Assembly: GCA_947034885.2 (NCBI GenBank)
Contig: OX344749.2
Span: 36,017,182 to 36,081,181, forward strand
Reading direction: 5' to 3'
Origin: Thuidium tamariscinum
Lineage: Eukaryota; Streptophyta; Bryopsida; Hypnales; Thuidiaceae
DNA: 64,000 bases
Under the pieces are notes generated by a model. That model was not told where the DNA came from and ran no database searches. It saw only the letters and a list, made by a program, of their open reading frames with translations. Numbering within the stretch: the stretch's first letter is position 1; each line of letters opens with the position of its first letter. Below are positions 9,549-24,313 of this stretch, one piece after another. The position numbers and the translations under genes were made by a program.

Positions 9549-12500
9549 TATTTTCTTCATCATTTGTCATTATCCTTGGGAGAGTGCGGCGAAGGTGGTC
9601 AATCCAAAAAGATCAGATGCTTTGATGAATAGGTGCATACTTCATTTCTACAATTTTCATAAAAGCCATACATTGAACACTTGTAGTTGACAATATTCTT
9701 ATTGAGTCTATAACTTCAAATAACCCTACACATGATTTATCATAAAAGCATCGGCTTTCATCTTTCAAGAATGTTCTATAAAGACCCCAAAGTAAAACTT
9801 GACCCAAAATAAATAAGAGGTGTTGTTTTTAAGAAGTTAGACCCAATTAAGGTTTGTTTTGTCTTCATACCACAAATAATCTTAAGTTTTTATAACTAGG
9901 TCAACAACTCCACATGCCTCATGCCTTGGGGCTTCTCATCCAAAGTCGTAGTAATCAACTTAGGTTCAAATCTTCAACTCCCCAGGAATTTAAATGAATT
10001 CTTATTTTTGAGAGAAGTTGAGCTAAGACTTGATTTGGATTTTTATTGGCATATTTTCTATCAATAAAACTAACACTTCTACTTTAACTTTGATGTTGGT
10101 TTAAATTTTCTAGGTTGATTTTCAATATGAATATAAGTAGGGCACACAAAAAAAGTAGTTTTGTAATAGAATCAAATGAATGTGGAAAATGAAGGCCAAG
10201 ATAGCTTGTTTTAGAACAAACATTATATCTTTGTTGATTAGAATTTATCTCTTAGATAATTTTTAGAGTAAAAATCATGACCATGAAAACATCAATTTAT
10301 TCACTTTCTTCTCAAAACAAGTTATAACATCTCCATTGTGGGTTGGTCACTTTGTTGTACTATAGGTTATCTAGTGGGCTCAAGAAGAGCTTGTCGCTAG
10401 TAGTTCTTGACCCAACAACGTTAGTTTGTGAGCCTAAAACCATGAGCTTGAGAGCTATGAGTGTAAGTTGTGAGCCCAAAGAATCAACCAAAAAAAACTT
10501 TGAATTTTTCAGGCCAAAAGAAAAAAAAATCATTTAAAACAAATCTATTTATAGTAAAAAATTTAGCCTCATGACCATGGACCTATGACCGTGGACCTAT
10601 TACCGTGGAAGTGTGGTTAACATATTTTAAAATTTCAAGCCCTACTATCTCCAAAGAGCCTCTCAATACCTTCTAAAAAATTTGGAATTTTGAATCTTTT
10701 TTTAGGTCCAAAATCCATAATCCAACAAGGGGTTTTCTAAAGTGGAGTTGTAAAAAATTTTATTTTTTTATTTTTTTGTGACTTTATCACCTTCAAATTG
10801 ATCTCTCGGTACTAAGAGAAAGGTTTGAAGGGTGAAAATTTGCAAAAAAAGTGAACTAGTGCAATAGTCGCAAAAAAAACAAAAAAAATTGAAAAAATGA
10901 AAAGAAAAGTTTTGAGAGCTCCAAAGTCCTCTACCTCTAAAACCCCTCTTGATATCAAGAGGGTTTTTGGAGAGTGATGGAGTTGCAAAAAAAAATTGAA
11001 AAAAAATTGAATTTAAAAATAAATAAAAGAGTTTTGAAAATCATGAATTTCAAATCCCTCCAAGGGATTATTAGCTATAAGAATCCTAAATTCTTAAAGC
11101 ATGGTAATAGGTCCACATTTTGAAAATCACTAAAAATTTCACCAAAAATTCTAGGCTCACAAAATAGAATCCCCAGGTCTTGACCATCCCCCATCATCTC
11201 CCTCCTTGTAACTTCTTAAATCAATAAAACCCATAAAAATTTGATGTGTATTCCCTAATACTTGAGGCTCAAGTTCTTCAAGATCATTGTGTTGTGCTCA
11301 TTTAATTAGAGATGACAAGGCAAACCACAAGAAATAAGACAAGACCACACAAAATGTGGAAAAATTTAGGCTCAATTAAGTAGTGAGTAGGTTGTGTATC
11401 CTACTAAATCCAAATTAATTTTAAATGGCCTCAACTGCTTAACTTTGAAAGGACGGAGCTATAACCATTGATTTAGAGCCTCATTGACCATCATTGAGTT
11501 TGTTGCCATGTTGAACTAGATGTATGAAAATTTTATATTTACTTTTCAGGGATGGAGTTACATGTCTTCTATACTTCACAAAAAAATTTAGACTTTTTTT
11601 TTATCCTTTTTGAGAATTTTTGCAAAAAAAGTGAAAAAAGATGACATCAAATGGAAAATTATTTCAGAAAATCTGAAAATTTTATTATGTGTGTATATTA
11701 CACTGCCCAACATCATTATAGTGTAAACCCCATTTCTGTATCATTCTATTATTAGAATATAATAGACATTGAAAATACATCCAAAGTTCAAATGGCAATA
11801 AAAAATTGAATTTCAAGAATTTTTTCAAAATTCCTATTGGAATAGAAACTAGAATAGATGACCTTCATTTTGTAAGTTGGGATCAAAGTAAAAAAAAAAA
11901 TCATTTTTGTGAAGAAATTTCAGATTTAGAGCAAGAAGTGGCAACTTTTCAAAATACACTAAAATGGCATATTTCGTGAACTGTGTTTTTTTACTAACTT
12001 CTCATTCACGTGAAGACAAACACTAAAAAAACTGCAAACTCAATTAAGTACTCTTCATAAACCTCTATGAAAGGTCAGCAAGCAAAAAAATAGATGAAAA
12101 AATGCTTTCAATCTCTCTCCACATCACCTTCTAGTCATCCAAAAGCCATAAATCATCGCTCACAATATTAACGGGTTAACATATGTGGAACATGCCATGA
12201 TAGAGGAAGAAAAGTTGAATTGGCTGCTCACCTGCCAGACGGGTTGGCCAAGCAGGGATGGAATACAGGTGAACCTCTCGAATTTTGATCAGCGAAATCG
12301 ATCCAAGCTCAAGTGATATGCATTACAAAACTGAGGAGCATGACCTCACAACATGCTGGCTGCTTCGTATTAAGGGTGCCAAATCATGACACCCTGGTCA
12401 TGTGATCATATCTACAGAGAAAAGGGCAGTAGTGCATCAATATCAGAAAGGGTGAAGAATTGGGAGCTAATAATGAACATATGTTGTCAATTCCGTACAC

Positions 12501-15500
12501 AACTAATTCAAAACTGATAATGCCTAAATTTTGGTGTGGCATGTGATTTAGTATTACAAATCTTACTCCCTCTTGGAAATATGGTAGAACCATTCATAGT
12601 CGACCACTTAACCCCTAAAGGATCAAGGAACCCACCGTTAAATTGGGTTTTTTGAGAACTCAAGCAAGCTCTATTGACTTCATAATTTGAAATTTTTGCA
12701 TGAATTTTGCAGAATGGATGCCGCTCATTATAATCTACATGTAAAGCTTTGTTTCATGTTGTTTCAACAAATATTACAAAAGTTAGAACATTTTTTTTCA
12801 ATTTAAATGTCAAATTGGGCTCTAAGAAATATTTTCTAAAAACGTAAAAATTATTTTTTTGAAATTGCAGAGATTGATACCTACTCCCAAAAAATTGAAA
12901 CATTCAATTCCAAATAGTGAGGCAAGAGTTATGAGGAGTTTTAGTTTGCGGGCAATGAATGTAGAAAAGCATATAAAGTCATCTTTTGCTTTCAATTTTG
13001 AAATTTTGAAAAAAAAATGCAAAGGATACTAATTGCTTATTAGAACATTTTAACCATTGGAATTAAAAACCTTCAAATTTTCCCAAAAGTTATTAGCATA
13101 TTAGTTTTATGTTTCATTCAATAACACCTTTCACTTTACAGTTTAAAAAAAAAAATTGAATATGAAAGTTTTTTTGAGTGAAAATTTTTATGTATGTTTT
13201 CAACCCATTTTCCAAAATATTGACTGACAAGTTATAGGACATACATGTTTTTCCCTTAAAATGTTGAAAAACAAAACTTCACCTTTTTAAAGAGCTAGAA
13301 AAGCCTACATTTTGAAGTTTAGGCACATTGAACTTGCAATTGGTGAAGATGTTCATACTAAGATTTTGGGACAATGTAATTGAGCAAGTTAACCAAAGGA
13401 TCCTACAACTGATATTGTTAAAAATATATATATTGATGAAGATTTTGACCTTGTTTTGAAGGTGAGTATTTTGAAATAGTTTTGGGATTGTAAATATGTT
13501 GGTCTTTTGGGATTTAAGTGATTCTACACATTTCTACACCAATAGAAGGCAATGTAAAATATTTTCCATGTATGAAGATAGAAATCATGGAGATTGCTAT
13601 TTTCTGTGATATATATTTTTTGAATTCAAATTACTATGAATTTTGGAAGCCTAAAGTTGGCGTGAATCTATTACCCAATACATAGAATCTTCCAATTTTG
13701 ATCATTCAAGAACTATTCTTTTCAACAAAGTGTGAATTTGTTATGAATTTTTGAAGTGTTCAGCCCATTATGGTCTAAAAGAGTTTGTAGACTACCCCAA
13801 AACCAACCAAAATTGTATCCTTAACGCTCATCTCATTCACCTATTGCGTTCACAATATTTTCCAATATAAAAGACTTGAAAAAATCACTTTCTACAATTA
13901 ATTAACACTGAAAAGTTGTTAGTTCCTATTGTGGTTGCTAACTACTCCATTCCACTTATCTAAGACATTGATTGTGACCCAAATCTCATTCAATAGAAGA
14001 AAACCATAATGGGATCATTCCTAAGAGTCCACAATGGATAAAAAGTTTGTAATCAGTTGTTTTACCTTATATACAAGTATTGAATTCAAAAGACTTTTCA
14101 ACTGAAGTTCAAGGTAGAATTGAATAACTCATCATTGTCATTGTAATATGGACCATTGAATACAATAAGGTTCATTGGATTAATTGGAATTCTTTTTTTG
14201 CAATAGATTGGCAAATTGTGAAAAGTTCCAATTTGTTTCAAGCTAGTTGATATAAATCCCTAAAGGGCGAAGGCAATTTTTCTATCAAAACCTACTAAAA
14301 AGAAAAAAACTTTAAAGATTGTTCTTTTTGCATCCAATTATAGGATCTTATACTTGACTAGTATGTAAATATGTAAAAGAAATTTCAAAAACAATGAATG
14401 TGTAGATTGCAACATATTTGCATTTAAAGTAAAGAAATCAAATTTTTTTTTTGTACTTTATTTGACTAGAATTTTTTTGGCTTTGAATCTTTTTAATTTA
14501 AATTTTTTGCGTAACTAATTGTGATTTTCTACTTATTTATGTTATATAGTTGAGTTGAGAATCCCCAAAAAAATTCACTTAATTTTCACTCATTAAATAT
14601 TCTTAAGTAGAAGTAGATTCAAGATTGAAGAAAAAATTGAACTATTAATAGCTTTAAGATGGAATAGAATTACAATAATTTTAACAACAATATTGTTCTA
14701 GCAAACAAATCAAAGCTCATCTAACTATCTTTTTTTTATAATTCTAAAAATTGCATTCAAAAATGAATTTCGTAAGTTATTTTTTCAAGAAGATGCTTAA
14801 ATTGCCAAGAAAAACTAAGATTGTTCATTACTTTCTTATTATTAGTCTAAATAGAATGAATAAAAGCTTCACATGTAGACAAAAATAAAATCTTTGAGGA
14901 AAAAATTAGAAAATAAATTATTTGACTTTCAATGTTTTCTTTTGTGCTCCCTACCAAACTCCATTTTTACTTATTGTGCAAAAACTTTTGCTTCCAAGCA
15001 CCAATAAAAACAAAAATTATATGTCTATGAAGTTCTACTAAAACTAAACATCCTCAAAAAGTTTCAAAAATATTCATTAAAATTTGAGACAATAGGAACC
15101 TACTTGGACCTTAATTGTCCCCCGCAGGAATAAATGGTCATTTAGGGATTAAAAAATTTGAAAAGCAATAGATTGTAGGCAACCAAAGCCAAAACATAGA
15201 GCTTCCTATTTTCGACAATAGAAAAAAGCATTCTTGCCCTTGTCAATTCTATTGAGACTCAATTGAGCCCTTGTATTACTACTACAATGATTTACCCAAA
15301 AGTAGCATCATAAGATGTAGGACAATGACTACAACCTAAAGAATGCGAGCTATTTGGAAACCATTACTTTCACTCCAAATACACCACTTTGTAGTATTGT
15401 AGTGTAATTGCATCATTGTACACTTTTTGATTACTTTTAAGATGCAAAGAAGCACTACCAAAACATCTTGTTGAGTGTCTCATATTTGATTGATGACTTT

Positions 15501-17743
15501 CAACATTAATACGACATTGTCTATCGCCATTGCTATTATAAGTTGCAACTCATAACCTTCTTTCCTTTCAACTTGCTTCCTACACCTTGGAGTATGAAGA
15601 TCAAAGGTTCTAATTGAAAAATATACAACAGGTTATGTACAGGGCAATGCCCAAGGAGAATGGCATTTCGCTATATAAAGGGCCAACAAGGAAGGCAAAG
15701 CCCAATAAGGAGATGCTTTGTATCACGAAATGCCTCACGTAAATCACAAGCAGGAAAATCAAAGTTAGATGAAACACTTGGGATGAAAAAACAAAGTTGG
15801 ATGAAGAATCCATAATGCTCAATTACGTGGACAAACCCACATAATCAGGCATTATGGCTGATTGCACTGCAAGACTTTCCTGGGTGTGGTTTCCGTATTA
15901 TCTTAGATAACCTAGTCTCCACTAGCACGGCTCATCGTTTATCTAATACATATTCTACGTTTCAACAGGTCCTTTCAATTCCCTGTTACACCTGCCGAGA
16001 GATGCACACTGACCTCGTGATGGGAGGAACCAATCAATCAATCAATGTCTTCACCAATTCTGAAGTACACCTCTATAATCTCCCTAGACGGATTCAACTA
16101 CACATGAGCACTTGATGACACTGTCAACCCAATTCCATGGCTCGTCAATCATGCTGCACAGCACACTGCACGTGAATTCTGTTACTTGAGGCCACCCTCG
16201 ATCATACCAAAGTGGAACCCTCAAAATTGGCTCTCACTCAAGCAACTAGAAATCTCATAGCTATTCACAAATTTTAGTCAAAGTTTTGCCAATTTCAGTC
16301 AAGTTTGCAAAACACTGACGATCACCCTCCTCTTACTAAAGGGCATCGATCGCTTTGAATTGCGTTAAGAGCAGCTCTTTCAGTGGCTATGATTCTGCAT
16401 TCATAACCTGCAGCAACTGCCAATAAGTGTTCGTGTCACCAGGCTCTTCAAACTTGCAATGCTCTTCACGCTGCCTGTTCAATTCACCCACCAATTATGC
16501 ACATCAGCTGGAGCCTTTGGAAATTTAAAACCGTGCATATGGTTTTCAAGCTTGAGTTGACAACCAGTCTATATCTGATTATAAGATCCGTCTTACAACT
16601 GAGATCATTTCCCTAAAATTAGTTCCCTGAAAACACACGAGACATTGTGAATGCAAAATTGTTGCAGACTCCAAATTACTCTGGTTGCGCTAAACAGATT
16701 ATTGCACGTCCTAGCATCTCTGCTAAAATCTGTTAAGCCAGTCAATACCACAAAATTGAATTATAATAAACTGAGAGTCAGTCATCAGAAAACAGCATTC
16801 AGATGGTCAATTACCGGCAAATTCTTGGGTCAAGCTCTTATCGCAAATATGCATTGACAAGCTGTCGCAATTCGAGGCTCCAAAGACACAATTCTTGACT
16901 CAATTAACGTACTGCTAGTTCTCGTGCCTGGGTTGCCCTCTGTGCAAAGGCTGTAATCAGATTGCGAGGCACCTTTCGTTATGTCCAACTCTATGTGACC
17001 AGTACCAAAGAAGGAAATTCCAATCAAAACCTAGGCATAAAATTGCACAGAAATGCACCTTAACTCCTGAAATCACCAAGTCCTGGTGATGCCACAAAGC
17101 GCAGCTCTCCAGGAAAACTAACTAACGTTCAAATTATTGAATTCTAAATACATTGATTTACTTCAGAACCGCGATCACTTTCCGGCAACTTCAACTCCAG
17201 GTTAGGGTTTAAGGCTTAAGTCGAGAAAATCAAAATCAGATCAAAATCAAAGTTTAAATTCCATGTACATCTAATGTCGAGAGACGGAGCCGCAAGAATC
17301 ATGAGAGAGATCTCACAAGCTCGACTCTATCAATGATCATCATCAGAGTGTATCAGGGAAGGGCTACCATTAAAGGAACTGATTCCTCTTCCCAAACCAA
17401 TGGCATCCTGTTTCGTTCCAAAACCTTTCAAATGTTTACGTCTCTCACATTTTTCAATTCATTATCTCAATTCCAAACTCTGTCATAAGCGAGAATAGCA
17501 TGATAACACAGAGAGGAATGGAACAATGTTGTTATCAGTATGCTCATCACTTCATATCAAACCTGAAAACCTTGAAACCCCAAACTCAGCTGAACATAGA
17601 GACTACTTGCAAGTTGCAACAGAGCCTTCAAGGTAGCGAATCGAATCGCCTTCTCTTCAAGCAAACTTCGTTACTGCTAGAACGCTCAATTTGCTCAAAC
17701 TTTGTCACGCACAGGTGCTTGGATGCCCCCAAAACCTAAACTA
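9549..17743. other. 8-kb gene desert
   Basis: Long AT-rich stretch with homopurine/homopyrimidine runs and no convincing gene. A 14-bp phrase (ATGACCRTGGACCT) repeats three times at 10571-10609. A TTAACCCCTAAAGGATC end near 12610 looks like the left end of a TTAA-type element whose right end is lost. Sequence near 13550-13740 resembles the interior of family C (36153-36567). From about 15.6 to 17.7 kb the DNA is less AT-rich, but no open frame there resembles a protein; an RNA gene or promoter cannot be excluded. Confidence 0.4.
10571..10609. repeat. Three tandem copies of a 14-bp phrase
   Basis: ATGACCATGGACCT, ATGACCGTGGACCT and a third diverged copy follow one another directly. It is a minisatellite-like slippage product with no evident function. 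Confidence 0.7.
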
Positions 17744-18200
17744 AGGTAGAACCGCCCACAACCAACCAACACCCCATGGCCAATATGTAGATTCACATAT
17801 TTCCAACCAAGCCTAGAATGTGTTTTTTTCCACTAAGGTAGAACCACTCATAACCAACCAACACCCCATAGCCAATTTATAGATTCACATATTTTCAACC
17901 AAGACTAGAATGTATTTTTTCTTACTAAGGTAGAACCAACCATAACCAATGAACACCCCATAAGCCAATCTATAGATTCACATATTTTCAACTGAGGCTA
18001 GAATGTGTTTTTTCCGCTAAGGTAGAACTATCCATAACCAATCAACATCCCATAGCCAATCTATAGATTCACATATTTCCAACCAAGGCTAGATTGTGTT
18101 TTTTTCTAATAGGGTAGAACCACCCATAACCATCCAACATTGGCTATAAGTCAATTTGTAGATTCACATATTTCCAATCAAGGCTAGAGTTTTTTTGTTT
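17741..18200. repeat. Five tandem 92-bp units
   Basis: The phrase CTAAGGTAGAAC recurs at 17741, 17833, 17925 and 18017, with a fifth diverged copy at about 18109, an exact 92-bp spacing. Each unit carries CACCCCAT..CCAAT, AGATTCACATATTT and CCAA..CTAGA. Each begins with the transposon's terminal repeat, so the left end of family C has been amplified. Confidence 0.9.
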
Positions 18201-18502
18201 TTTTTCAAAGTTGAGACTACAAATTTATGACACATGTCCCAAAGTAGTAAATAAGAAAGTAGAAAGCAATGAGTAGGAAAGTAGTTTTTTGAATGATCAA
18301 AATTAGAAGAGTCTATAGATATGGTATGGGCCTAGAGCACTTTTGCCTTTCAAAATTCATAGTAATTTCAATTAATGTGATAAAATTACCAAAGTTTTGG
18401 CAATTTCCATCATTTCTATCGTGAAAAATATTTGTTTTACCTTGCACTATACCAAATCATGTCTATAATACCTTTAATGATTGATTATAGGTGGTTCTAT
18501 CT
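17744..18502. mobile_element. Family-C MITE with tandemly amplified left end
   Basis: The right end, GATTATAGGTGGTTCTATCTT, is the inverse of AAGGTAGAACCACCTATAA-type left ends. A TA flanks each side (17742-17743 and 18503-18504). The left 92 bp is repeated five times head-to-tail (listed separately). The interior resembles, in reverse orientation, the single-copy element at 36153-36567. It is non-coding. Confidence 0.7.
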
Positions 18503-18536
18503 TAACTAGGGAATTAATTGTGGCTTCTCTCATCTA

Positions 18537-18738
18537 TTAATCCTTGAAGGATGGACCTTGGTAACTGTGAAATCATCCATTTTGATACCATGGGAATCAA
18601 TAGTTAAAAAAAATCTAAATCTCTCCTTTTTCACTCACAATTTTGAAGATATATGAATAGTTGCATTTTTGTCCTATATACAAAGATTCTCTATCATCCA
18701 ATGGACATCAAATGTCCGTGTCAATGTTTGAGGGTTAC
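18537..18738. mobile_element. Degenerate TTAA-type (piggyBac-like) MITE
   Basis: Starts TTAATCCTTGAAGGATGGAC and ends GTCAATGTTTGAGGGTTA. The interior resembles 40965-41194 (shared CTTGGTAACTGTGAAATCAT versus CTGGTGACCGTGGAAATCAT). The right target has lost its last A. It is non-coding. Confidence 0.55.
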
Positions 18739-21700
18739 CCCTAAAATGTAAAACTTCCGACCACTGAGTTGGAATTGAAATTCCATCACTCAATGTGCTC
18801 CCATTTAGTAACTACATGTTACTGAATAATCTAATTTTTATTTTTCAAAGATGGAATTACCCATCCTCTATCCTTCATTAAGATTTTATTCCCTCTATTC
18901 TTCTAAAAAGCTCCTAAAATCTTCCCCTTGAAAAATTAATTGTATTTTTAGTTATAGTGCTAGCAATACATGCACTTAAGAACTATAAACCCATATCTTA
19001 GACCTATGCAAAATGTCTAATTTAGGTGCTATCATTTAGACATCCAAAATCCATGTGCAAAGTATGATTTTTGAGCATAGTTTATAAATGCTGCTGGTTC
19101 TATCATTTTAAATTATTTGAATGGTGGTGGTCACACTGAGATTTTAGATACATGTTTCCTAACCTAAATATCTACAATAAAAAAAACCTAGTTGACTTTA
19201 TAATCAAATTTTCATAGCAATGAAGTGGTCACTAAATGCATTGTCAACACTAGTGTTTGAAGGAATAATTCATACAATGAGCTTTAAATGGGCAAGGCCA
19301 AACTTGAAAATCTAAAGGCATAATACTCCTTCATTGTTTCACTTGCCCCCACGAGGTTGTTCAACACAAAAAAAAACTCTTAGTAAATGGTCGAAATCAA
19401 GAAATCTGGAGTTTTTTAGTAGAACAAAGATCCTACTTGATTTGGAGCTTTTTAGTGGAATAGAGGGAGTATTTTTTATTTTTGGATAAAATCTATTTTT
19501 TTGAGAATATTTTGAAGAAAAAGTGAGGAAAAATCATGTAAGTAGAAAATTATCTAAAAAAAATTCTGAAACTTCACCTTTTTGTTTATAGTTTAGTAAA
19601 GAACATCATAGTATAAACTCAATTTCTGTGTCATTTTATAATTAGAGTGCAATAGACATTGAAAATGCATCCAATGATCAAAGTGCAATAGAATATTCAA
19701 TCTTAAGAGTTTTCCAAAATTCAAATTGGAGTAGAAACTAGAGTAGATGACCTTCATTTTACCACTTCATCTCAAATTCAAAGAACATCATTTATATGGA
19801 GAAATTTTAGATTTTAGATTTAGAGCAAGGAACAACAACATCCCAAAATATACTAAATAATATATTTTTGAGGTTACTACACACAAAAGCAACACCTTTC
19901 TAAAACCTACATCTATATATTCTTATTTGAAATGTACTCTTAATATTAACAAGAGTCTAGTATTGATGATTTTGTAAATATTTATTTCCAGCACTTTAAA
20001 AATTTATAATTTATTCATACATTGTTCAAGGATCGTCTTTTGACTATTAATAAAAGCCCACATAAGCTTTTCCAATATAATAATGGAACCATTTTGAATT
20101 GCTTATTTTGTCAAATTTAGATGTACTTACCTTATTTGATCCTTCAATGTTGTAGACCTAGTAACCCAAATCCTAAAATGACCTGGAAATGAGATCCCCC
20201 ACCTTTTTGTATAATAGTGTGTTGTAAAATTTTCCATCTCCTTGAAATTGCCCCTATAAATAGCTATAGAACAGATATGAGGTGATCTTTAAAATGGACC
20301 ACAAAAACCATTGAGTAAATAAAAAATAGATATATTTATTTTGTTGCAGGAATCAATTATTGTCTTTCATTTCCTCTCAACTCTTTACAAGTTGCACATG
20401 GATGGAATTTTGAAGACCTATGGTCACAAATAAGTGTCTATGGCACAAATATTTGGAAATTCATTTTAATTCAAAAGTAATTCAAAAAATATGAAACTAC
20501 TTGTGTTAAGTTCTACATCCATTTTTTTTCTTTGAAAAATGAGCTAAAAATATTTCTACCCATAGAAATCTATAAATAAGACATGCTAACTTTTAAATAG
20601 TTGCTTTTAGAGCATACTACCAATTTTTTTTGGATTGGAGCCCCCCCATCTAGAGTGTTTTGAATAGAACTTTGCGTTGGTATTATAGCTATCTTCCAAT
20701 CAAAAAACTAAATTTCTTTGGGCTCCATGCTAAGGTTTTTGGGTGTAAATAAGTCCATAGAAGCAAATGCAATACTACAATTTTGACTATATTTGATGAG
20801 TCATGGAGCTAAATTTGGCGCCATTGGGTTAGGAAATGTGATATAGTAGTTATCATTCTATACCTTCAAATTTGCAAAAAGAGGAAATTTTTTAAAAAAA
20901 ACTTTGTCATATCATTGTAGAAGCATTTCACTTCATAAAATTCAACAATTATTTGAATTCTATTTTTAGTACATGAAGTTTGATATGACAAACTAAAACT
21001 ATAAGGTTCTCAATCTAAAATTGTATGAACAACCAATAACTATTGTCTCTCTTAACCCTTAACCTCTTGCACTATATTTTTTTGGCAACATGGCAATTTT
21101 AGGCAACTCATTATGGATGAAGCTTTCATTCTTTTTCTTTGAAATTTTCACCCAGCATGTGCCTAAGGAGAAGCTTTAATTTTCACCCAACAACTTTCAT
21201 AATTTTTCACTACATTGTTAAAAAGTAATGGTATGATATGTAATTTTCATTCCTTGGTGCTCAACCTAGGCAGCTAAAGAAACTTCTTCAAAAGTTCAAA
21301 AAAAAAATTGAAATTGTTATTTTCAATTTATATCTAGATGGAAAGCTTTAAAGCAATTTATTATGATTCATGAAATGAAAATTATATGGAGTTTTAATTT
21401 AGGATAGTTTGCAAGTAGTTATAGTATGTCCACTCTTAAAAAAAGTTTGAAATCCTTCTTTAAATTCAATATTAAAAAAAATTAATATTTTTTGAAATAA
21501 ATAAAAATATTATGTATAGATTAATTATTACACCATTAAAATTATTGGGATTGGCATTTTTCAATTCCATAAATAAATTGTTAACTATTTAATATTTTGA
21601 ATCATTTTCTACTTCTTTCTACTTACTATTTTTTCCTATATGTTGTACAATTTCAAATGATTTGAAAATTTTCAAAGATGTAGACAAAAAGACTTTAAGA

Positions 21701-24313
21701 ATGAATCCAAAGAGTAATTACCATTTTGAACATTTTTTCATACGAATGTGACCTTCTAATGTGCACCTGCTTGATTTTTCATTGGACCAAGGAAAGGATT
21801 TTTGTCAATTCAAATGCTAATATTTTGCAATCCACATAGAAGACATTTCTTAAATTTTTTTCCACATCTTCTCAAAACAGCATACTACAAGATTCTACAC
21901 TTACATGTAAAAAAAATTCCCTAAAATTTGATAATTGTATTAGAATCACAATTTTGGAGCATTTTTGGTGAAAATATAGTCAAAAAATCTCTAGGAGTTA
22001 ATTCAAATACAATTTTTGAATTGCATAAAATGTAGCTCTAGCATTGATATTCTAGTCCAAAGATGCAATTCCAACATTTAATACCAACTTCCAACGACTA
22101 CTAAATAATTTCAATACCATATTTCAACATATAAATTTGGAGTATATTCTTACATTAGTTATGTATATCCAAAGTATTTGGAGTTATTGGATGAACATCT
22201 TCAATCATCTAATCAATTATTTGCCTAACTTAATTTTCAATTGGCACCAAGCATTAAATCCTCCCACTATGGTGTCATCCAAAATTTGGGTGTTCATTCT
22301 TGCAAAATTTAAACTTCCTTTGGAAACAAATTCCATTGATTTTTCACCACAAGGAAATGAGAGTTAAATGCAGCTACATTTGGTGCTTGGAATGAAAACC
22401 TATGTCTTTCTAATTGCAAAAACAAAATGGAAAAATTCAACATTATTAGTTAAATCTTTTTCCCCACTTATAGTATATGGAAAGGTTTTATTCATTCCAT
22501 TTGGATTTGTGATGTAAGAGTACGGAGAGTCTTGATTTTTGAGCAATCTAGACATCTACTTGAAAAACAACATATTGGATTAGTTTTTTAAATCCAATTT
22601 GATCATTTCTTAAATAAAGTATTCATAATGGATAGATTAAGTTCTACAACAACCTCTCAATAAGGCTTGACATGTTTCAATTCTATTCTACATTTGTTAA
22701 TGATTTGACTTCTTTATCCACTTTGTAACTACTTGTAGTTAACAATTATTAAAGAATGAAAATTGTTGAATTTTTTTAGAATCAACCCATCTCAATTATG
22801 CCCCTCCTAAATAAATGAAGAAAACCCCCATGATAATTCTCTTTACTATTCACTCAAAAGATTAAACAACCAAAGGTCTTACTTTTGTACATTTGTGTTA
22901 ATTGGACATATACTACTTCAAAAGACAATGATTGGAAAGATTCCATTACAGATATCCTTTTATTCCAAGAGTTCATCTTGTATTTTTTTTTTGACCTTTT
23001 ACAATGCAATGTATAATTTGTAATCAATAGAATACATTCCACCTTTCTAAATAAATTAATCCCCCTAAAATTTTGTTTATCATCCATTCAACCATTGAAA
23101 GTTGATTCTCAAGTTCCTAAAACTTTCAAATGTACATGAGATTCAAAGCAAAATATATTCGAAGCACTAATATCCCATCAAATCAAATCCATGTGGCTTG
23201 CAAGTTCAATTATATATTAGATTTCAAAGCAAATGTTCATACAAGCATAGTCAAAACAAAGGAGGCCCTTAAATATCAAACATTGTGAAAGCATGGTTCC
23301 GAAGGCCCATACGAGCATCAAATTTGTCTCAGAGAACCATGCTTTTGCATTGTACACAAAATAGCAAAATTAGGTCGCCTTACATCAAGAAAGTTGCTTT
23401 ATTAGCCATTAAAGTCAACAAATATTTTTAAAAATACTTCCATATGTATACATAGAGGTTTATGAGTCCCAATTACAACACCACCTAATTTAAAAGTAGT
23501 GCATTCTTATACAATAGCTAAAAATATTTATATAGTGTCAAATGTCTAAAAATCACTATGGGGCAACTTAATTTTACTATTTTGTGTAGCGTAGTGCTCT
23601 CATGGCCAATCTTGTCTATTAGAGACCTTTTGACACTAAGCACTAAAATTTGAATTTAGTGATCTAAAACTTCTATTCAACAAACTTTTTCACCTCATTA
23701 GTATACAAATTAAAACACTAACTTATTAAAAGTACATTATACTAAAATTGCATTTAGAATCATATGCATTTGTTGATTTTAAAATGCTATAAATTAGTGT
23801 TCTTGATAAATATCTTTATCAAAAAGATCCTCCTTTTGAATGACAATGATGTACTCTTGGTAAAAATACTCATCTTTTGTAAAAAGTTACCCGTAGTCTT
23901 GAGTAAGTGATCACTATGGATGACACTAAATACAATTTGTAGTGTACTTAAATGACTGCTTTAGTAAAAAAGAATAGTGTACTGTACAAATTTATATAAA
24001 ATACTAAATTTGTAGTGACACTAATTTAGAGCCCTCAACATTGTGGTGATATTTCCAATAGCTGGTAACCTACGAGATATAATCAATCATTCTACTAAAG
24101 TGGTAGTTGGTCATCCCATTTGCAAGTTTACAAATTGAAGAAACATGTACCCCATGAGTACATGCTAGGCCACTATGAGTTCGATTGCATATAAAGGAGG
24201 CTGGGTGGGTAAGTCATTCCCACCCACCCTTCCCCAACTTATTAAGTTACTTCTGAGCTGCTCACCTGCTCTGTATTGACATTGATTCCATTGAGCACTT
24301 ACAAAGTTACAAT
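18739..24313. other. 5.6-kb gene desert with decayed repeats
   Basis: No gene is recognised. About 20275-20600 is a decayed copy of family B. About 21130-22005 is the second copy of AT-rich repeat R and contains the empty TTAA site at 21218-21221. The remaining short open frames, such as 22137-22367 and 22854-23087, look like chance frames in AT-rich DNA. Confidence 0.45.
21222..22005. repeat. AT-rich repeat R, copy 2 (uninterrupted)
   Basis: Diverged second copy of the sequence at 4265-5040, in the same orientation. Just to its left, TTAA at 21218-21221 is the unoccupied version of the site filled by the MITE at 4035-4264. It has no coding capacity and no recognisable ends. Confidence 0.5.

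Noticed and set aside
17500-17739. 79-codon plus-strand open frame in a GC-richer stretch
   Set aside because: No recognisable motif, no splice chain and no promoter context; left as unassigned.
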